Shown: positions 1 to 8,801 of the stretch, in pieces
How the letters are laid out: every line of letters begins with the position of its first letter
Position numbering within the stretch: position 1 is the first letter of the stretch
NCBI RefSeq assembly: GCF_001427105.1
Contig: NZ_LMGI01000003.1
Location: 722,618 to 786,617, forward strand
Length of the DNA: 64,000 nucleotides
Direction: 5' to 3'
Origin: Sphingopyxis sp. Root154
Lineage (GTDB): Bacteria; Pseudomonadota; Alphaproteobacteria; Sphingomonadales; Sphingomonadaceae
Position numbers and translations under genes: made by a program
Notes under the pieces: generated by a model
Told to the model about the DNA's origin: nothing
What the model saw: only the letters and a program-made list of their open reading frames with translations
The model's database searches: none

Positions 1-354
1 GGCATCGTCCTCTACAACCCCGATCGCGAGAAGGTCCGCCTCGTCGCCGGCAAGGGCATCGAGGCTCGCGATGGCGACGGCCAGCCCCCGGTCGTGCAGG
101 ATGTGGATGTTGCCAGCATCGGCGGCTGGCGCAGCGGCCTGCTCGTCTACAACGGCACGCCCCTCGCCGTCGTAGCCGAGGATTTGAAGCGCACCGCCGG
201 AATGCAAGTCCGTATCGCGCCCGAAGCGAGCGACCTGTCGTTCCGCGGCGCATTGATCATCGACAAGAACCGGAACCGCACGATCGCCGATCTTGCCGCG
301 CTGTCGGGAACGAGGGCCGAGCGGCAAGGTGATGGCTGGATATTGACCCGCTGA
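1..354 (+). CDS. FecR-family anti-sigma regulator, C-terminal part
   Basis: The reading frame is open from base 1, so the N-terminus lies outside the window. The visible ~117 residues match the C-terminal half of FecR proteins: a Gly-Gly-Trp/Leu-X-Tyr segment, a PLA-X-V-X-E-X-L helix and a final strand before the stop. FecR proteins sit in the inner membrane and relay receptor occupancy to an ECF sigma factor. The gene stops two bases before the start of a TonB receptor that carries an STN signalling domain, which fits a sigma/FecR/receptor surface-signalling unit. The sigma gene would lie to the left. The assignment to FecR is good; the signal sensed is unknown. Confidence 0.8.
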   Translation, partial: GIVLYNPDREKVRLVAGKGIEARDGDGQPPVVQDVDVASIGGWRSGLLVYNGTPLAVVAEDLKRTAGMQVRIAPEASDLSFRGALIIDKNRNRTIADLAALSGTRAERQGDGWILTR

Positions 355-356
355 CC

Positions 357-2864
357 ATGCGCCCGCGCCTTTCCCTTGCCGCAGCAGCGATAGCGCTGTG
401 CCTGCCCGCGCAGGCGCAGGCGGCAGAGGAGCGCGCGTTCGACGTGCCCAAAGGCAGCCTGTCGACGGCGCTGCCCGTCATCAGCCGGCAGGCCGGGGTC
501 AGCATCAGCGTCGGCGACGCGAAACTGTGGCAGGGCCGCGTCAAACCGGTGCGCGGGCGGATGAGTGTCGAAGAGGCGATCCGGCGCCTGCTCGCGGGGT
601 CCGACGCGCGCGCCGTGCGGGTCAGCGCGACGAGCTGGCGTATCGAGCGCCGCCCTGCCGCCTTCCGCGCCGCACGCCCGGCACCGGCAACGCGACACAC
701 CCCCCAGCCAAGGGCACGCGAGCCTTCGCAAGATGCGGTCGCCGCGGCGCGGGACGAAATCATCGTCACCGCGTCGAAGACCGACCTGCCCCTTTCGCAC
801 TTCGCCGGCGTCGTCACCAAATTGGATGGCGGCGATTTGGCGTTTGGCGGTGAGCGCGGGATGGATTCGATTCTGTCGCGAACCGCCACCGTCTCCTCGA
901 CCCACCTGGGTTCGGGGCGCAACAAGCTGTTCATTCGCGGCATTGCCGATTCCAGCTTCACCGGCCCGACGCAATCGACCGTCGGCCAGTATCTCGGAGA
1001 CATCCGGCTCAGCTACAATGCGCCCGACCCGGATCTCCGCCTCTACGACATCGACAATGTCGAAATCCTCGAAGGGCCGCAGGGCACGCTTTATGGCGCC
1101 GGGTCGCTCGGCGGGATCATCCGTGTCATCCCGAAAGCCCCCGACCCGCGCGAAATGACGGTTCAGGCGATCGCCGGCCTCTCGATCACCCAGCACGGCG
1201 ACCCCGGCGGGGACATCGCCGCCATCGCCAATATCCCCGTCAGCGAGAACGGGCACGCGCTGCGCCTTGTCGGCTATATGCTCACCGACGGCGGCTATAT
1301 CGACAATCCGCTGCGCGGCCAGAACGACGTCAACCGCGTGCATGTCCGCGGCGGGCGCGGCACCTTCCGGTTCGAGGCGGGCGATGACTGGACGATCGAT
1401 CTGGGCGGCGTCTATCAGGCGATCACCTCCGATGACGCCCAATATGCCGACAAGAATGGCGCGCCGCTCACCCGCAACTCGATGGTCGAACAGAATGCGA
1501 CCGCGCGCTACGGCATGGGCACGGTCGTCGTGATGAAGGATTGGGACGATCTGCATTTCCAGTCGTCCAATGCCTATATCGATCACCGCCTGTTCGAACG
1601 CTTCGACGCCAGCCTGCCCGAAGCGCGGCAAGGAACCGACATGTCCAACGGAGGCGTATCCGCTCCGCCGTCGGTTGGAACAGTCGATGTCGAGCGCCTG
1701 TTCGCGCCAATCCAGGTCATTCCGCTGAACGATGTTCCACGCGTGCTCGACCAGCATAATGCGACACGCATGTTCGTCAGCGAAAACCGCTTGTCGCGCC
1801 CATATCGCGACGGCCTTGGCTGGGTTGTCGGCGCCAGCTTTATCGACAATCGCGCGCGGCAGGACCGCGAATATGGCTATGGCCCGCTGCGCGCAATCCT
1901 GCCCGGCGTGACGAACAAGATCACGGAATTCACCGGCTATGCCGAAGCAACCGTCGAAGTGATGCCCGACCTGATCGCGTCGGGCGGCGTCCGCCTGTCA
2001 CATGCGAAGCTCGGCGGCGCGGCCGAAGGCGTGTCCTTTGCCCTGGCACAGGCAAATCGTGCGACGACCGCTTCACGCAAAGAAACCGACCTGCTGCCGT
2101 CCTTCTCGCTGCTCGCGACGCCGCTCCACAATGTCCGGCTCTATGCGCGCTATCAGGAAGGTTTTCGCCCCGGCGGACTCGCGGTCGATGGCAATTTCGT
2201 GCGGCGTTTCCTCAACGACCAGGTCCGCACCTGGGAAGCGGGAATGCGTTTCGGCGACAAGGGGCAGAACCTGCTCGACGCCAGCATTTCGATTTCGCAC
2301 AGCCGCTGGCGCAACATTCAGGCCGACTTCATCGACAGCACGGGCTTCCCGACCACCGCCAATATCGGTGACGGCCGCATCACGAGCCTCTCGGGGGCGG
2401 TCGCCATGCGGCCGACCGCTGCGCTGACCTTCGAACTTGGCGCGGTCTACAACCATAGCCGGGTCGACGATCTCGCGCCGCAGATTCTGCCGGTGTTCGA
2501 CGCCGCACCGGGCCGTCTCGGACGCATCCCCAATGTCGCGAGCCACGCGGTACGCGGGTCGGTCAACTACGCGACCATGATCGGCGACGAGGATTTCCGC
2601 GTGAACGGCTGGGCCAATTATATCGGCCCGTCGCGGCTCGGAATCGGGCCGGTGCTCGGCGAAAGCCAGGGTGACTATATCGATACCGGGGTTGCGATGC
2701 GGGTGGGCAACGAACGTCGCGGCCTGTCGCTTACGCTCACAAATCTCTTCGATTCGCGTGGCAATCGCTTTTCGCTCGGAACACCGTTCCTTGAGGGGAA
2801 TGAGGGCTTCCTCACCCCGCTTCGCCCGCGCACGCTCCGGATCGCCGTCGACGTCGCCTATTAA
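357..2864 (+). CDS. TonB-dependent outer-membrane receptor with STN domain
   Basis: 835 aa. A signal peptide spans about residues 1-23. An STN domain (about 28-97) is the periplasmic part that contacts FecR-type proteins. A TonB-box-like DEIIVTASK lies at about 133-141, followed by the plug (about 145-265) and a 22-strand-type barrel. The chain ends in an aromatic residue (VAY), as usual for barrel proteins. The ATG follows the FecR stop by two bases, so the two are co-transcribed. Such receptors import ferric siderophores or other large ligands using TonB energy; the ligand cannot be read from the sequence. A short hairpin at 2902-2916 lies between this gene and the convergent acyl-CoA dehydrogenase. 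Confidence 0.9.
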   Translation: MRPRLSLAAAAIALCLPAQAQAAEERAFDVPKGSLSTALPVISRQAGVSISVGDAKLWQGRVKPVRGRMSVEEAIRRLLAGSDARAVRVSATSWRIERRPAAFRAARPAPATRHTPQPRAREPSQDAVAAARDEIIVTASKTDLPLSHFAGVVTKLDGGDLAFGGERGMDSILSRTATVSSTHLGSGRNKLFIRGIADSSFTGPTQSTVGQYLGDIRLSYNAPDPDLRLYDIDNVEILEGPQGTLYGAGSLGGIIRVIPKAPDPREMTVQAIAGLSITQHGDPGGDIAAIANIPVSENGHALRLVGYMLTDGGYIDNPLRGQNDVNRVHVRGGRGTFRFEAGDDWTIDLGGVYQAITSDDAQYADKNGAPLTRNSMVEQNATARYGMGTVVVMKDWDDLHFQSSNAYIDHRLFERFDASLPEARQGTDMSNGGVSAPPSVGTVDVERLFAPIQVIPLNDVPRVLDQHNATRMFVSENRLSRPYRDGLGWVVGASFIDNRARQDREYGYGPLRAILPGVTNKITEFTGYAEATVEVMPDLIASGGVRLSHAKLGGAAEGVSFALAQANRATTASRKETDLLPSFSLLATPLHNVRLYARYQEGFRPGGLAVDGNFVRRFLNDQVRTWEAGMRFGDKGQNLLDASISISHSRWRNIQADFIDSTGFPTTANIGDGRITSLSGAVAMRPTAALTFELGAVYNHSRVDDLAPQILPVFDAAPGRLGRIPNVASHAVRGSVNYATMIGDEDFRVNGWANYIGPSRLGIGPVLGESQGDYIDTGVAMRVGNERRGLSLTLTNLFDSRGNRFSLGTPFLEGNEGFLTPLRPRTLRIAVDVAY

Positions 2865-2914
2865 AGCGACGCCGACAATTCTCCCAAATCAATCGCCCCC
2901 CGACGGCGGAGCCG

Positions 2915-4054
2915 TCAGTCGTTAAGCGTGATCCGCTCATAGCGGTCCATATGATAATCGTGGCTACCAAACTGGCCCTCGATCATCGTCGCGCGCTTGA
3001 AATAATGGCCGATCGCCAGTTCCTGCGTGATGCCGATGCCGCCATGCGTCTGGATCGCATTCTGCCCGACGAAGTTGGCGCCGCGCGCAACCTTTGCCTT
3101 CGCGGCCGAGACCGCCGCCATGCGCTCGTTCGCGGGCAGGCCCAGCTTCAACGTCCCCATGATCGTCATCGAGCGCGCCTGTTCGACCTCCATGAACATG
3201 TCGACCATGCGGTGCTGCAGCACCTGGAATTTCGCGATCGGCACACCAAACTGCTTGCGTTGCTGGGTATATTCCAACGTGCCTTCATGCAGCTTCTGCA
3301 TCACGCCGGTCGCTTCGGCGCACACCGCAACGGTCGCCTCGTCGACGATCTGTTCGATCAGCGGCAGGCCGGTGCCTTCGCCGCCGAGCAGTGCATCGCC
3401 CGGGATCGCGACGTTCTCGAAATAGATTTCCGATGCGCGGCCGCCATCGACCGTCGGATAGTCACGGCGGACGATGCCCGGCAGGTTCGCGTCGATCAGG
3501 AACAGCGACACACCGTCGCGGTCGCGCGCATTGCCGCCGGTGCGCGCCGTGACAAGCAGATGCGTCGCCCAGGGTGCGGCATAGACAACCGATTTATGCC
3601 CGCTCAGCACATAGCCCGCGCCATCCTTCTTCGCGCTTGTGCGCAGGTTCGCAAGGTCGTAGCGGCCCTGCGGCTCCGCGTAGGCGAAGGCGATGATCGC
3701 ATTACCCGCGATGATCTCGGGGATCATCGCATCGGCCTGCGCGCCGCCGACAGCCTTGAGCGCACCGCCCGCGATGACGACGGTCGGAAGATAAGGTTCG
3801 ATCCCGATGACCTTGCCGAGTTCCTCCATCACGATCGCATTTTCGAGCGCGCCGCCGCCAAGGCCGCCATGCTCTTCTGCGAAAGGCGCGCCCAGCATGC
3901 CGAGATCCTGCGCGAGCGCGGTCCAGATCGCCGGATCGCGCCCGCTATCGCTATTGATGAACTTCTGGCGCGTTTCGAAATCATAGGTGTCGCCGAGGAA
4001 ACGGGCGAGCGTGTCGCGGATCATGTCCTGCGTTTCGGTGTAGGTGAAATCCAT
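2915..4054 (-). CDS. Acyl-CoA dehydrogenase, small-type partner
   Basis: 379 aa with the ACAD fold: N-terminal helical domain, central beta domain (FAYAEPQG near 135-145) and C-terminal helical domain with an HGGIGIT motif. ACADs oxidise acyl-CoA to enoyl-CoA with FAD, passing electrons to ETF. The C-terminus reads MIEGQFGSHDY in place of the usual YEGTxQIQ, so the catalytic base region is atypical. It lies 101 bases downstream of a second, larger ACAD on the same strand, a layout typical of two-gene ACADs (for example PimC/PimD or steroid-degrading heteromers). Substrate unknown. An inverted-repeat pair fills the gap between the two genes. Confidence 0.88.
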   Translation of the reverse strand: MDFTYTETQDMIRDTLARFLGDTYDFETRQKFINSDSGRDPAIWTALAQDLGMLGAPFAEEHGGLGGGALENAIVMEELGKVIGIEPYLPTVVIAGGALKAVGGAQADAMIPEIIAGNAIIAFAYAEPQGRYDLANLRTSAKKDGAGYVLSGHKSVVYAAPWATHLLVTARTGGNARDRDGVSLFLIDANLPGIVRRDYPTVDGGRASEIYFENVAIPGDALLGGEGTGLPLIEQIVDEATVAVCAEATGVMQKLHEGTLEYTQQRKQFGVPIAKFQVLQHRMVDMFMEVEQARSMTIMGTLKLGLPANERMAAVSAAKAKVARGANFVGQNAIQTHGGIGITQELAIGHYFKRATMIEGQFGSHDYHMDRYERITLND

Positions 4055-4065
4055 TTTTTATCCCC

Positions 4066-4148
4066 GTCGCCCCCGCGTAGGCGGGGGCCGCTGTAGGTTT
4101 ATGCTGCGGCGTCAGGTCGGTGGAGGCCCCCGCCTTCGCGGGGGCGAC
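4066..4148. repeat. Inverted pair of 24-bp palindromic repeats
   Basis: Two 24-base arms, 4066-4089 and 4125-4148, are reverse complements with one mismatch, separated by 35 bases. Each arm is itself nearly palindromic (CCCCCGC then GCGGGGG). This is the layout of REPIN-type elements (two REP units in opposite orientation). It sits between two co-directional ACAD genes and could form a large hairpin in their mRNA. Confidence 0.8.
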
Positions 4149-4155
4149 GCACTGC

Positions 4156-5349
4156 TCAGAGACCCAAAACCATCTTCGCGATGATGTTGCGCTGAATCTC
4201 GTTCGACCCGCCATAGATCGTCGTCTTGCGCATGTTGAAATAGGTCGGCGCGGCGCGATGGGCATAATCGGGCCCGATCGGATGCTCGTTATCTCCCTCG
4301 CCGAAGCCACGGAAATAGGGCGCGCCATAATGGCCGACGGCTTCGAGCGTCAGTTCGGTCAGCCGCTGCTGGATTTCGCTGCCCTTGATTTTGAGCAAGC
4401 TCGATTCCGGCCCCGGACCGCGATTTGCGTTGGGGCCGGCAAGGCTGCGCAACTCGGTGAATTCGAGCGCCGCCAGGTCAACTTCGAGCTCAGCCACCTT
4501 GCGCTTGAAGAAGGCGTTGGCGAGCAGCGGCTTGTCGCCGTCGAGTTCGGTTCGGGCGATCGCCTTCACCTTCTCGATCCCGCGCTTCGACGCCGCGACG
4601 CCGGCGATGCCGGTGCGTTCGTGCGCAAGCAGGAACTTGGCACAGGTCCAGCCCTTATTCTCATCGTAAACCCGCTGCGATTGCGGCACGCGAACATCTT
4701 CGAGCCACACTTCGTTGACTTCATGCTCGCCGCCCAATGTGATGATCGGGCGCACGGTGATGCCGGGCGATTTCATGTCGATCAGGAGGAAGCTGATGCC
4801 TTCCTGCTGCTTCGCTTCCTTGTCAGTCCGGACAAGGAAAAAGCCCCAGTCGGCATGCTGCGCGAGCGTCGTCCAGGTTTTTTGCCCGTTGACGATATAA
4901 TCGTCGCCATCGGCAACCGCGGTGGTGCGGAGCGAGGCAAGGTCCGAACCCGAACCGGGTTCCGAATAGCCCTGGCACCACCAATCCTCACCCGACAGAA
5001 TGCGCGGCAGGAAATGGGCTTTCTGCTCGGGGGTGCCAAAGGTGTAGATCACCGGGCCGACCATCGCGAGCCCGAAGGGCATCAGGCGAATGCAATCGGC
5101 GCGCGCGGTTTCCTCCGACCAGATGAAACGCTGCGTCGGCGTCCAGCCGGTGCCGCCATATTCGACCGGCCATGCGGGCGCGATCCAGCCCTTTTTGTAC
5201 AGGATCTTGTGCCAGGCGAGGAAATCCTCCTTGGACATCTCTTCGCCCTCATCCTGCTTATCGCGCAGGTCGGCGGGGTAATTTTCGGCGATGAAGTCGC
5301 GCACTTCCTGCTGGAAGGCGAGATCTTCGGGGCTGAATTCCATGTCCAT
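4156..5349 (-). CDS. Acyl-CoA dehydrogenase, large-type partner
   Basis: 397 aa from the ATG at 5349, which has GGGAG seven bases upstream; an in-frame TTG at 5370 is less likely. Features are an N-terminal helical domain, GYSEPGSGSDLA FAD/substrate motif (about 135) and a C-terminal IYGGSNEIQ motif. In canonical ACADs this last motif is YEGT with Glu as catalytic base; here the position is Gly, so the base lies elsewhere or in the partner. First gene of a two-ACAD operon, with a plausible promoter 22 bases upstream. Probably acts on an unusual acyl-CoA (branched, dicarboxylic or sterol side-chain). Confidence 0.9.
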   Translation of the reverse strand: MDMEFSPEDLAFQQEVRDFIAENYPADLRDKQDEGEEMSKEDFLAWHKILYKKGWIAPAWPVEYGGTGWTPTQRFIWSEETARADCIRLMPFGLAMVGPVIYTFGTPEQKAHFLPRILSGEDWWCQGYSEPGSGSDLASLRTTAVADGDDYIVNGQKTWTTLAQHADWGFFLVRTDKEAKQQEGISFLLIDMKSPGITVRPIITLGGEHEVNEVWLEDVRVPQSQRVYDENKGWTCAKFLLAHERTGIAGVAASKRGIEKVKAIARTELDGDKPLLANAFFKRKVAELEVDLAALEFTELRSLAGPNANRGPGPESSLLKIKGSEIQQRLTELTLEAVGHYGAPYFRGFGEGDNEHPIGPDYAHRAAPTYFNMRKTTIYGGSNEIQRNIIAKMVLGL

Positions 5350-5377
5350 CACGAATCTCCCATTGGGCAATGGCGCA

Positions 5378-5406
5378 CTTATACTGAGCGCTCACCTTTA
5401 CGTAAA
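5378..5406 (-). promoter_or_regulatory. Candidate promoter with palindromes upstream of ACAD pair
   Basis: On the minus strand TTTACG (5406-5401) and TATAAG (5383-5378) are spaced by 17 bases, giving a start about 22 bases before the ACAD ATG. The -35 box is inside a perfect 10-base palindrome TTTACGTAAA (5397-5406), and an 8-base palindrome GAGCGCTC (5386-5393) lies in the spacer, so a repressor site overlapping the promoter is likely. Regulator unknown. Confidence 0.4.
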
Positions 5407-5521
5407 CGGTAAGTTGTCGCTTGCAACCTTCCTTGCCCCAATGATTGCGCTTAACATCCCGGCTTGTCCAGCACGCGCAGCTGCCCTCCGGCAACACGGC
5501 TATCGAACGCGGAAGCTGGTT

Positions 5522-6445
5522 TTAACCGGGTCGGTGCGTGACGAGCACCACCGCGCCGTCGCTGGCATAAGGTCCGCGGACCTCCGCTATCGTCAGGGCA
5601 ACGTCGACGGCCGAACCGTCGCGCGTCACCATCTGCGATGCGATGCGTGCGGGGGCGCCCGACCGAAAGACCGATTCGAGCGCCTCGACAAAGGCCGGCC
5701 GCTGCCCGACCGCGAGCAGCGCCGAAAAGCGGACACGCCGGATCGCTGCAGCATCCACCCCGAGCAGGTCGGTCAGCATGGCGTTCGCCGCCTCGACCGT
5801 TTCGCGCACCGAGATGCGGGCGTGGCCGATGCCGCCATCGATCTCGACGGCGTCGAGCATTGCCTGCCGCATATCGCCGGCGGCAAAGCCATCGATCGCG
5901 TCGCTGACATCGCGCAGGACGATCGCGCCGCCGACCGGCAGGGGAACAAGGTCGACATGCAGCCATTGCCGCGGGCGGAGCATGCCGGGGAGGTCGCCCG
6001 AGAATCGCTCGCGATGGTCGAGCAGCCGATTGATGTGATGAAGGATCAGGCTGTCCCGGAGCCCCGGCACCGCCACCGTCAACGCCTCCCCGACCAGACC
6101 GGCGGCCGGGACCTCCAGCATATCCGACGCCGCGGGGTTGAGCGCGGCGACACGCCGTTGCCGGTCGATCAGGATCACGCCATCGCGAACCGATTCCACG
6201 AGAGCGGCAAGCGAGGATTGCAGGATGTCGGAAGCCGCCGCGACCTCCCGCGCAACGTCGCCGTCGAGACGGCGATAGTCGTCGAGCGAAATCAGCACAT
6301 GCGCATCCTTGCCGTGGTGCGTCACGACAACGGGCTTGCGCGCAGACTGTAGCCGCCAATTGGCGAAGCCGCGGATAAAATCGGCCGCCGAGACGCGCTG
6401 TGGTTCCTGTGCCGTTGCCACCATATCCCCCTGCAAGCCGGTCAT
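5522..6445 (-). CDS. Phd/YefM-like domain fused to two PAS-like domains
   Basis: Up to 307 aa; ATG starts at 6445 and 6424 both follow an AGGGGG run at very short spacing, so the start is uncertain. Residues about 18-60 resemble the Phd/YefM antitoxin fold: an amphipathic helix, then KPVVVTHHGKDAHVLISLDDYRRL-type strand-turn-strand-helix (the GK-x-AxVLIS and EEY/DDY hallmarks). Residues about 73-182 and 198-305 look like PAS domains (DGVILID and NPAASDMLEV in the first). There is no kinase, cyclase or GGDEF output, so the Phd part may be the output, binding DNA or a partner. No toxin gene is adjacent. Soluble cytoplasmic protein. The fusion is inferred from residue patterns only. Confidence 0.7.
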   Translation of the reverse strand: MTGLQGDMVATAQEPQRVSAADFIRGFANWRLQSARKPVVVTHHGKDAHVLISLDDYRRLDGDVAREVAAASDILQSSLAALVESVRDGVILIDRQRRVAALNPAASDMLEVPAAGLVGEALTVAVPGLRDSLILHHINRLLDHRERFSGDLPGMLRPRQWLHVDLVPLPVGGAIVLRDVSDAIDGFAAGDMRQAMLDAVEIDGGIGHARISVRETVEAANAMLTDLLGVDAAAIRRVRFSALLAVGQRPAFVEALESVFRSGAPARIASQMVTRDGSAVDVALTIAEVRGPYASDGAVVLVTHRPG

Positions 6446-6541
6446 CCCCCTGTTCTTATAACCCGGCGGCGGCCTGCATTCGATCTGGAAGGGATCAATC
6501 GGCGGGCTGTCGCGTCCGGAACGGTGCCATTGCGCGAGCGA

Positions 6542-8185
6542 TCAAACGAGCCGCGCTCTCCCGCAGCGCAGCGCGTTGACCCGTGTATCGGCCTGCCCGA
6601 CATGCACCCCGAGTAGCCCGGTAAGGTCGGACAAGACGGTGTCCAGTACGGGCGCAGCGAGCGCAACCGTCTCGCCGACCACTGTCGTCAGCGCCTTCAG
6701 ATTGAGGACAAGTCCGAGGACATTGACGTCGAGCTCCATCCGGTCCGAAAGCGATTTCGCGGCGCCCGCGACGAGGCCGGTGCTCGACACGGTCTTCACC
6801 TTGCCGTCGTCGATCTCGGCGCGCGAAAAGGCGACCGGCTTTTCATTGAGGTCCGACAGGATGAGTTCCGCCTCCGCATCGACGCTGACGAGCGGCAATT
6901 TGACGACGCGCGCCGGCCCCGGATCCAGCGGGCGCTTCATATCCTGAAAATCGCTGTCGGGCACCGTTCCGATCGCCACCATCGCGGGGGAGGTCACGAC
7001 GCCAAGCGACACCGCGGCTGTGCTGTTCGCGCGGCAATCGATGCCCGTGATCCGCGCAGACGCCGACCCGAGTTCGGCGAGCACTGGGATATGGACGCTG
7101 GCGAGCGGCGTCGCGACGCGCGTATCGATCTTCAGCCGCACCTGCGCGGTGCGGACAATGACATCATTGGTGTCGGTCACCGCGATCAATGGCGAGTCCA
7201 CCGGCGGCTCGCCGATCATCAGCGCGATATTGACCCCCGAGCCGCCGGGCAGGCTGCCCGCCAGCGACAGGTCGACCTGCCGGTTCGCGTTGCCGAGCAG
7301 CAGCATCGTGCGCAGCAGGCTGAGCGCGTTGACCTTCACCGGATTCGCCGCATCGACGCGGATGCTGGACGACCGCGGGCCAAGGTCGATCGCACGCGAC
7401 GGCAGCAGGGTGCGCGGCAGCGCGCGATCCGCGATATGCTCAAGCGCGGTCGCCGCCTGCCCGTCCGACGCATTGGCGAGCGCCGTCACGACCTGCGGCA
7501 ACGTCGCCTGCGCGTCGAGCGTCTGACCAAAGGTCAACACGTCGGCGTCGAGTTCGGCCCGCAGCGCGTCGGAGAAAGCCAGCAGATCGATATCGGTACT
7601 CGCGAGCGCATTATAGTCCATCACCGACAGGTTGACCTGGCTGCCGGTGAGGCTCGACAGCAGCGCATTGGGGAGGCCGCCGTTCAGCGCCGCGACGCGC
7701 GATCCGAGCGAAAAGGCCGCATAACCGCGTCGCGCCCCGGTTGCTGTCGCACGAATGATGCTGTCCTGCCGGCCCGTCAGAAAGCTGCCGAAGAACAGCG
7801 GACGATCGCGCGTCAACGTGATGCGCACCGCGTTCGGCGACGCGCCGCCGCCGGCAAAGCGCTGTTCAGCCTGGATCGACGGATCGGCGGTGTAGGTTCC
7901 GGGGTCGAGCACCGCGATACGAATGCCGCAATCGCAATTGGCTGCGATGATCCGCTCCGCCGCCGCCCGCTCCTCGCCGGGCCGCCCCGCCGCCGCCGCC
8001 GCCGCCGCCGCCATTGCCGCGGCATCTGCGATGCCCTGCAACTTACGGCGGTCGAGATAAAGCGAGCCGAGATCGACCGCGAACGCTGCCGCCCCGATCA
8101 GCATCGTCATGCCGAACGCCGTCGTGATGCTGATGCTGGCGCCGCGATGGCGGACAAGGCGGCGAAGCAGGGACAGGATCGTCAT
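6542..8185 (-). CDS. TadG-like pilus-assembly/secreted protein
   Basis: 547 aa from ATG 8185 (a TTG at 8191 would overlap the upstream stop as TTGA). One N-terminal membrane helix at about residues 15-38 is followed by LYLDRRKLQGIADAAA, the conserved TadG-type segment, and then a long extracytoplasmic region rich in Ala, Val and Asp without recognised catalytic motifs. TadG proteins are pseudopilin-like parts of Flp/Tad pilus systems. It directly follows a TadE-type gene on the same strand, so the two form an operon, but no TadA/B/C or CpaF motor genes are in the window. The job may be in a Tad apparatus encoded elsewhere. Confidence 0.75.
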   Translation of the reverse strand: MTILSLLRRLVRHRGASISITTAFGMTMLIGAAAFAVDLGSLYLDRRKLQGIADAAAMAAAAAAAAGRPGEERAAAERIIAANCDCGIRIAVLDPGTYTADPSIQAEQRFAGGGASPNAVRITLTRDRPLFFGSFLTGRQDSIIRATATGARRGYAAFSLGSRVAALNGGLPNALLSSLTGSQVNLSVMDYNALASTDIDLLAFSDALRAELDADVLTFGQTLDAQATLPQVVTALANASDGQAATALEHIADRALPRTLLPSRAIDLGPRSSSIRVDAANPVKVNALSLLRTMLLLGNANRQVDLSLAGSLPGGSGVNIALMIGEPPVDSPLIAVTDTNDVIVRTAQVRLKIDTRVATPLASVHIPVLAELGSASARITGIDCRANSTAAVSLGVVTSPAMVAIGTVPDSDFQDMKRPLDPGPARVVKLPLVSVDAEAELILSDLNEKPVAFSRAEIDDGKVKTVSSTGLVAGAAKSLSDRMELDVNVLGLVLNLKALTTVVGETVALAAPVLDTVLSDLTGLLGVHVGQADTRVNALRCGRARLV

Positions 8186-8187
8186 GT

Positions 8188-8631
8188 TCAATCCACCGGC
8201 AATTCAAACGTCGCTCGGGCACGGATGACGTTGCCCGGTGACGGAACGAAGCTTGATCGCAGGAAACTGTCCTCAGGCGCGGTGAAAGTTACCGCGACGG
8301 TGATCGCCTCGGTCGTTTCGGACACGGCGACACTGTGCGCGCCGTCGACCGCCTGCAGGCTCCGACCGACGGCGCGCGACGCGACCGCGCTGCGATCGGC
8401 CGCGTCGAGACCGACGATCGACGCGCGGGCGCCGTCGTTTGCCGCCTGCTGAACGCTATGCGCGAGCATGAAATACTGACCGTAGACCAATACCCCCATC
8501 AGCAACGCGAGGAGCAGCGGCAGCACCAGCGCCATTTCGACGATGGCGGCGCCACGCTCCCCGCGCGCCAGGGTAAGACCCGTCAGGGCAATTTTGCGGA
8601 CGCGCCGCGGAAGTCGGATGGAACCTGCCAT
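8188..8631 (-). CDS. TadE-family pilus-assembly protein
   Basis: 147 aa. A basic N-terminus is followed by RGERGAAIVEMALVLPLLL at about 23-41, the TadE hallmark (a Gly-x-x-x-hydrophobic-E prepilin-like motif entering a membrane helix). The remainder is a small periplasmic domain. TadE is a minor pseudopilin processed by the TadV peptidase. No clear ribosome binding site precedes the ATG at 8631. The stop lies within a few bases of the TadG-like start, so the pair is translationally coupled. Partner machinery is not in the window. Confidence 0.8.
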   Translation of the reverse strand: MAGSIRLPRRVRKIALTGLTLARGERGAAIVEMALVLPLLLALLMGVLVYGQYFMLAHSVQQAANDGARASIVGLDAADRSAVASRAVGRSLQAVDGAHSVAVSETTEAITVAVTFTAPEDSFLRSSFVPSPGNVIRARATFELPVD

Positions 8632-8660
8632 GCCGGCAGAATGGCCGCCCGCAAATGAAA

Positions 8661-8686
8661 GCGGCGTCGAGAGAGCCCGACGCCGC
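8661..8686 (-). terminator. Hairpin, probable terminator of yghU
   Basis: A perfect 9-bp stem (8661-8669 with 8678-8686) with an 8-base loop. On the minus strand it follows the yghU stop by 115 bases and is trailed by TTTCATTT; on the plus strand it is trailed by TTTT. It separates yghU from tadE. Confidence 0.45.
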
Positions 8687-8801
8687 TTTTGCGTATTTTG
8701 CAGGATTTTTTCGCGCCTGAACCGGTCTGATTTGGTGGCGCGCCGCCTCTTGTTGAAGAACCGCTAATTTCGGCGCGGCCGCTTCTAACGGATAATGTGA
8801 A

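Noticed and set aside
147-1757. Long minus-strand open frame opposite the TonB receptor
   Set aside because: It mirrors the codon bias of the true gene; composition is rich in Arg, Asp and His without recognisable domains.
7091-8452. Long plus-strand open frame opposite tadG/tadE
   Set aside because: Arg/Gln/His-rich antisense translation, no domain or ribosome site, while the opposite strand has clear TadG and TadE motifs.
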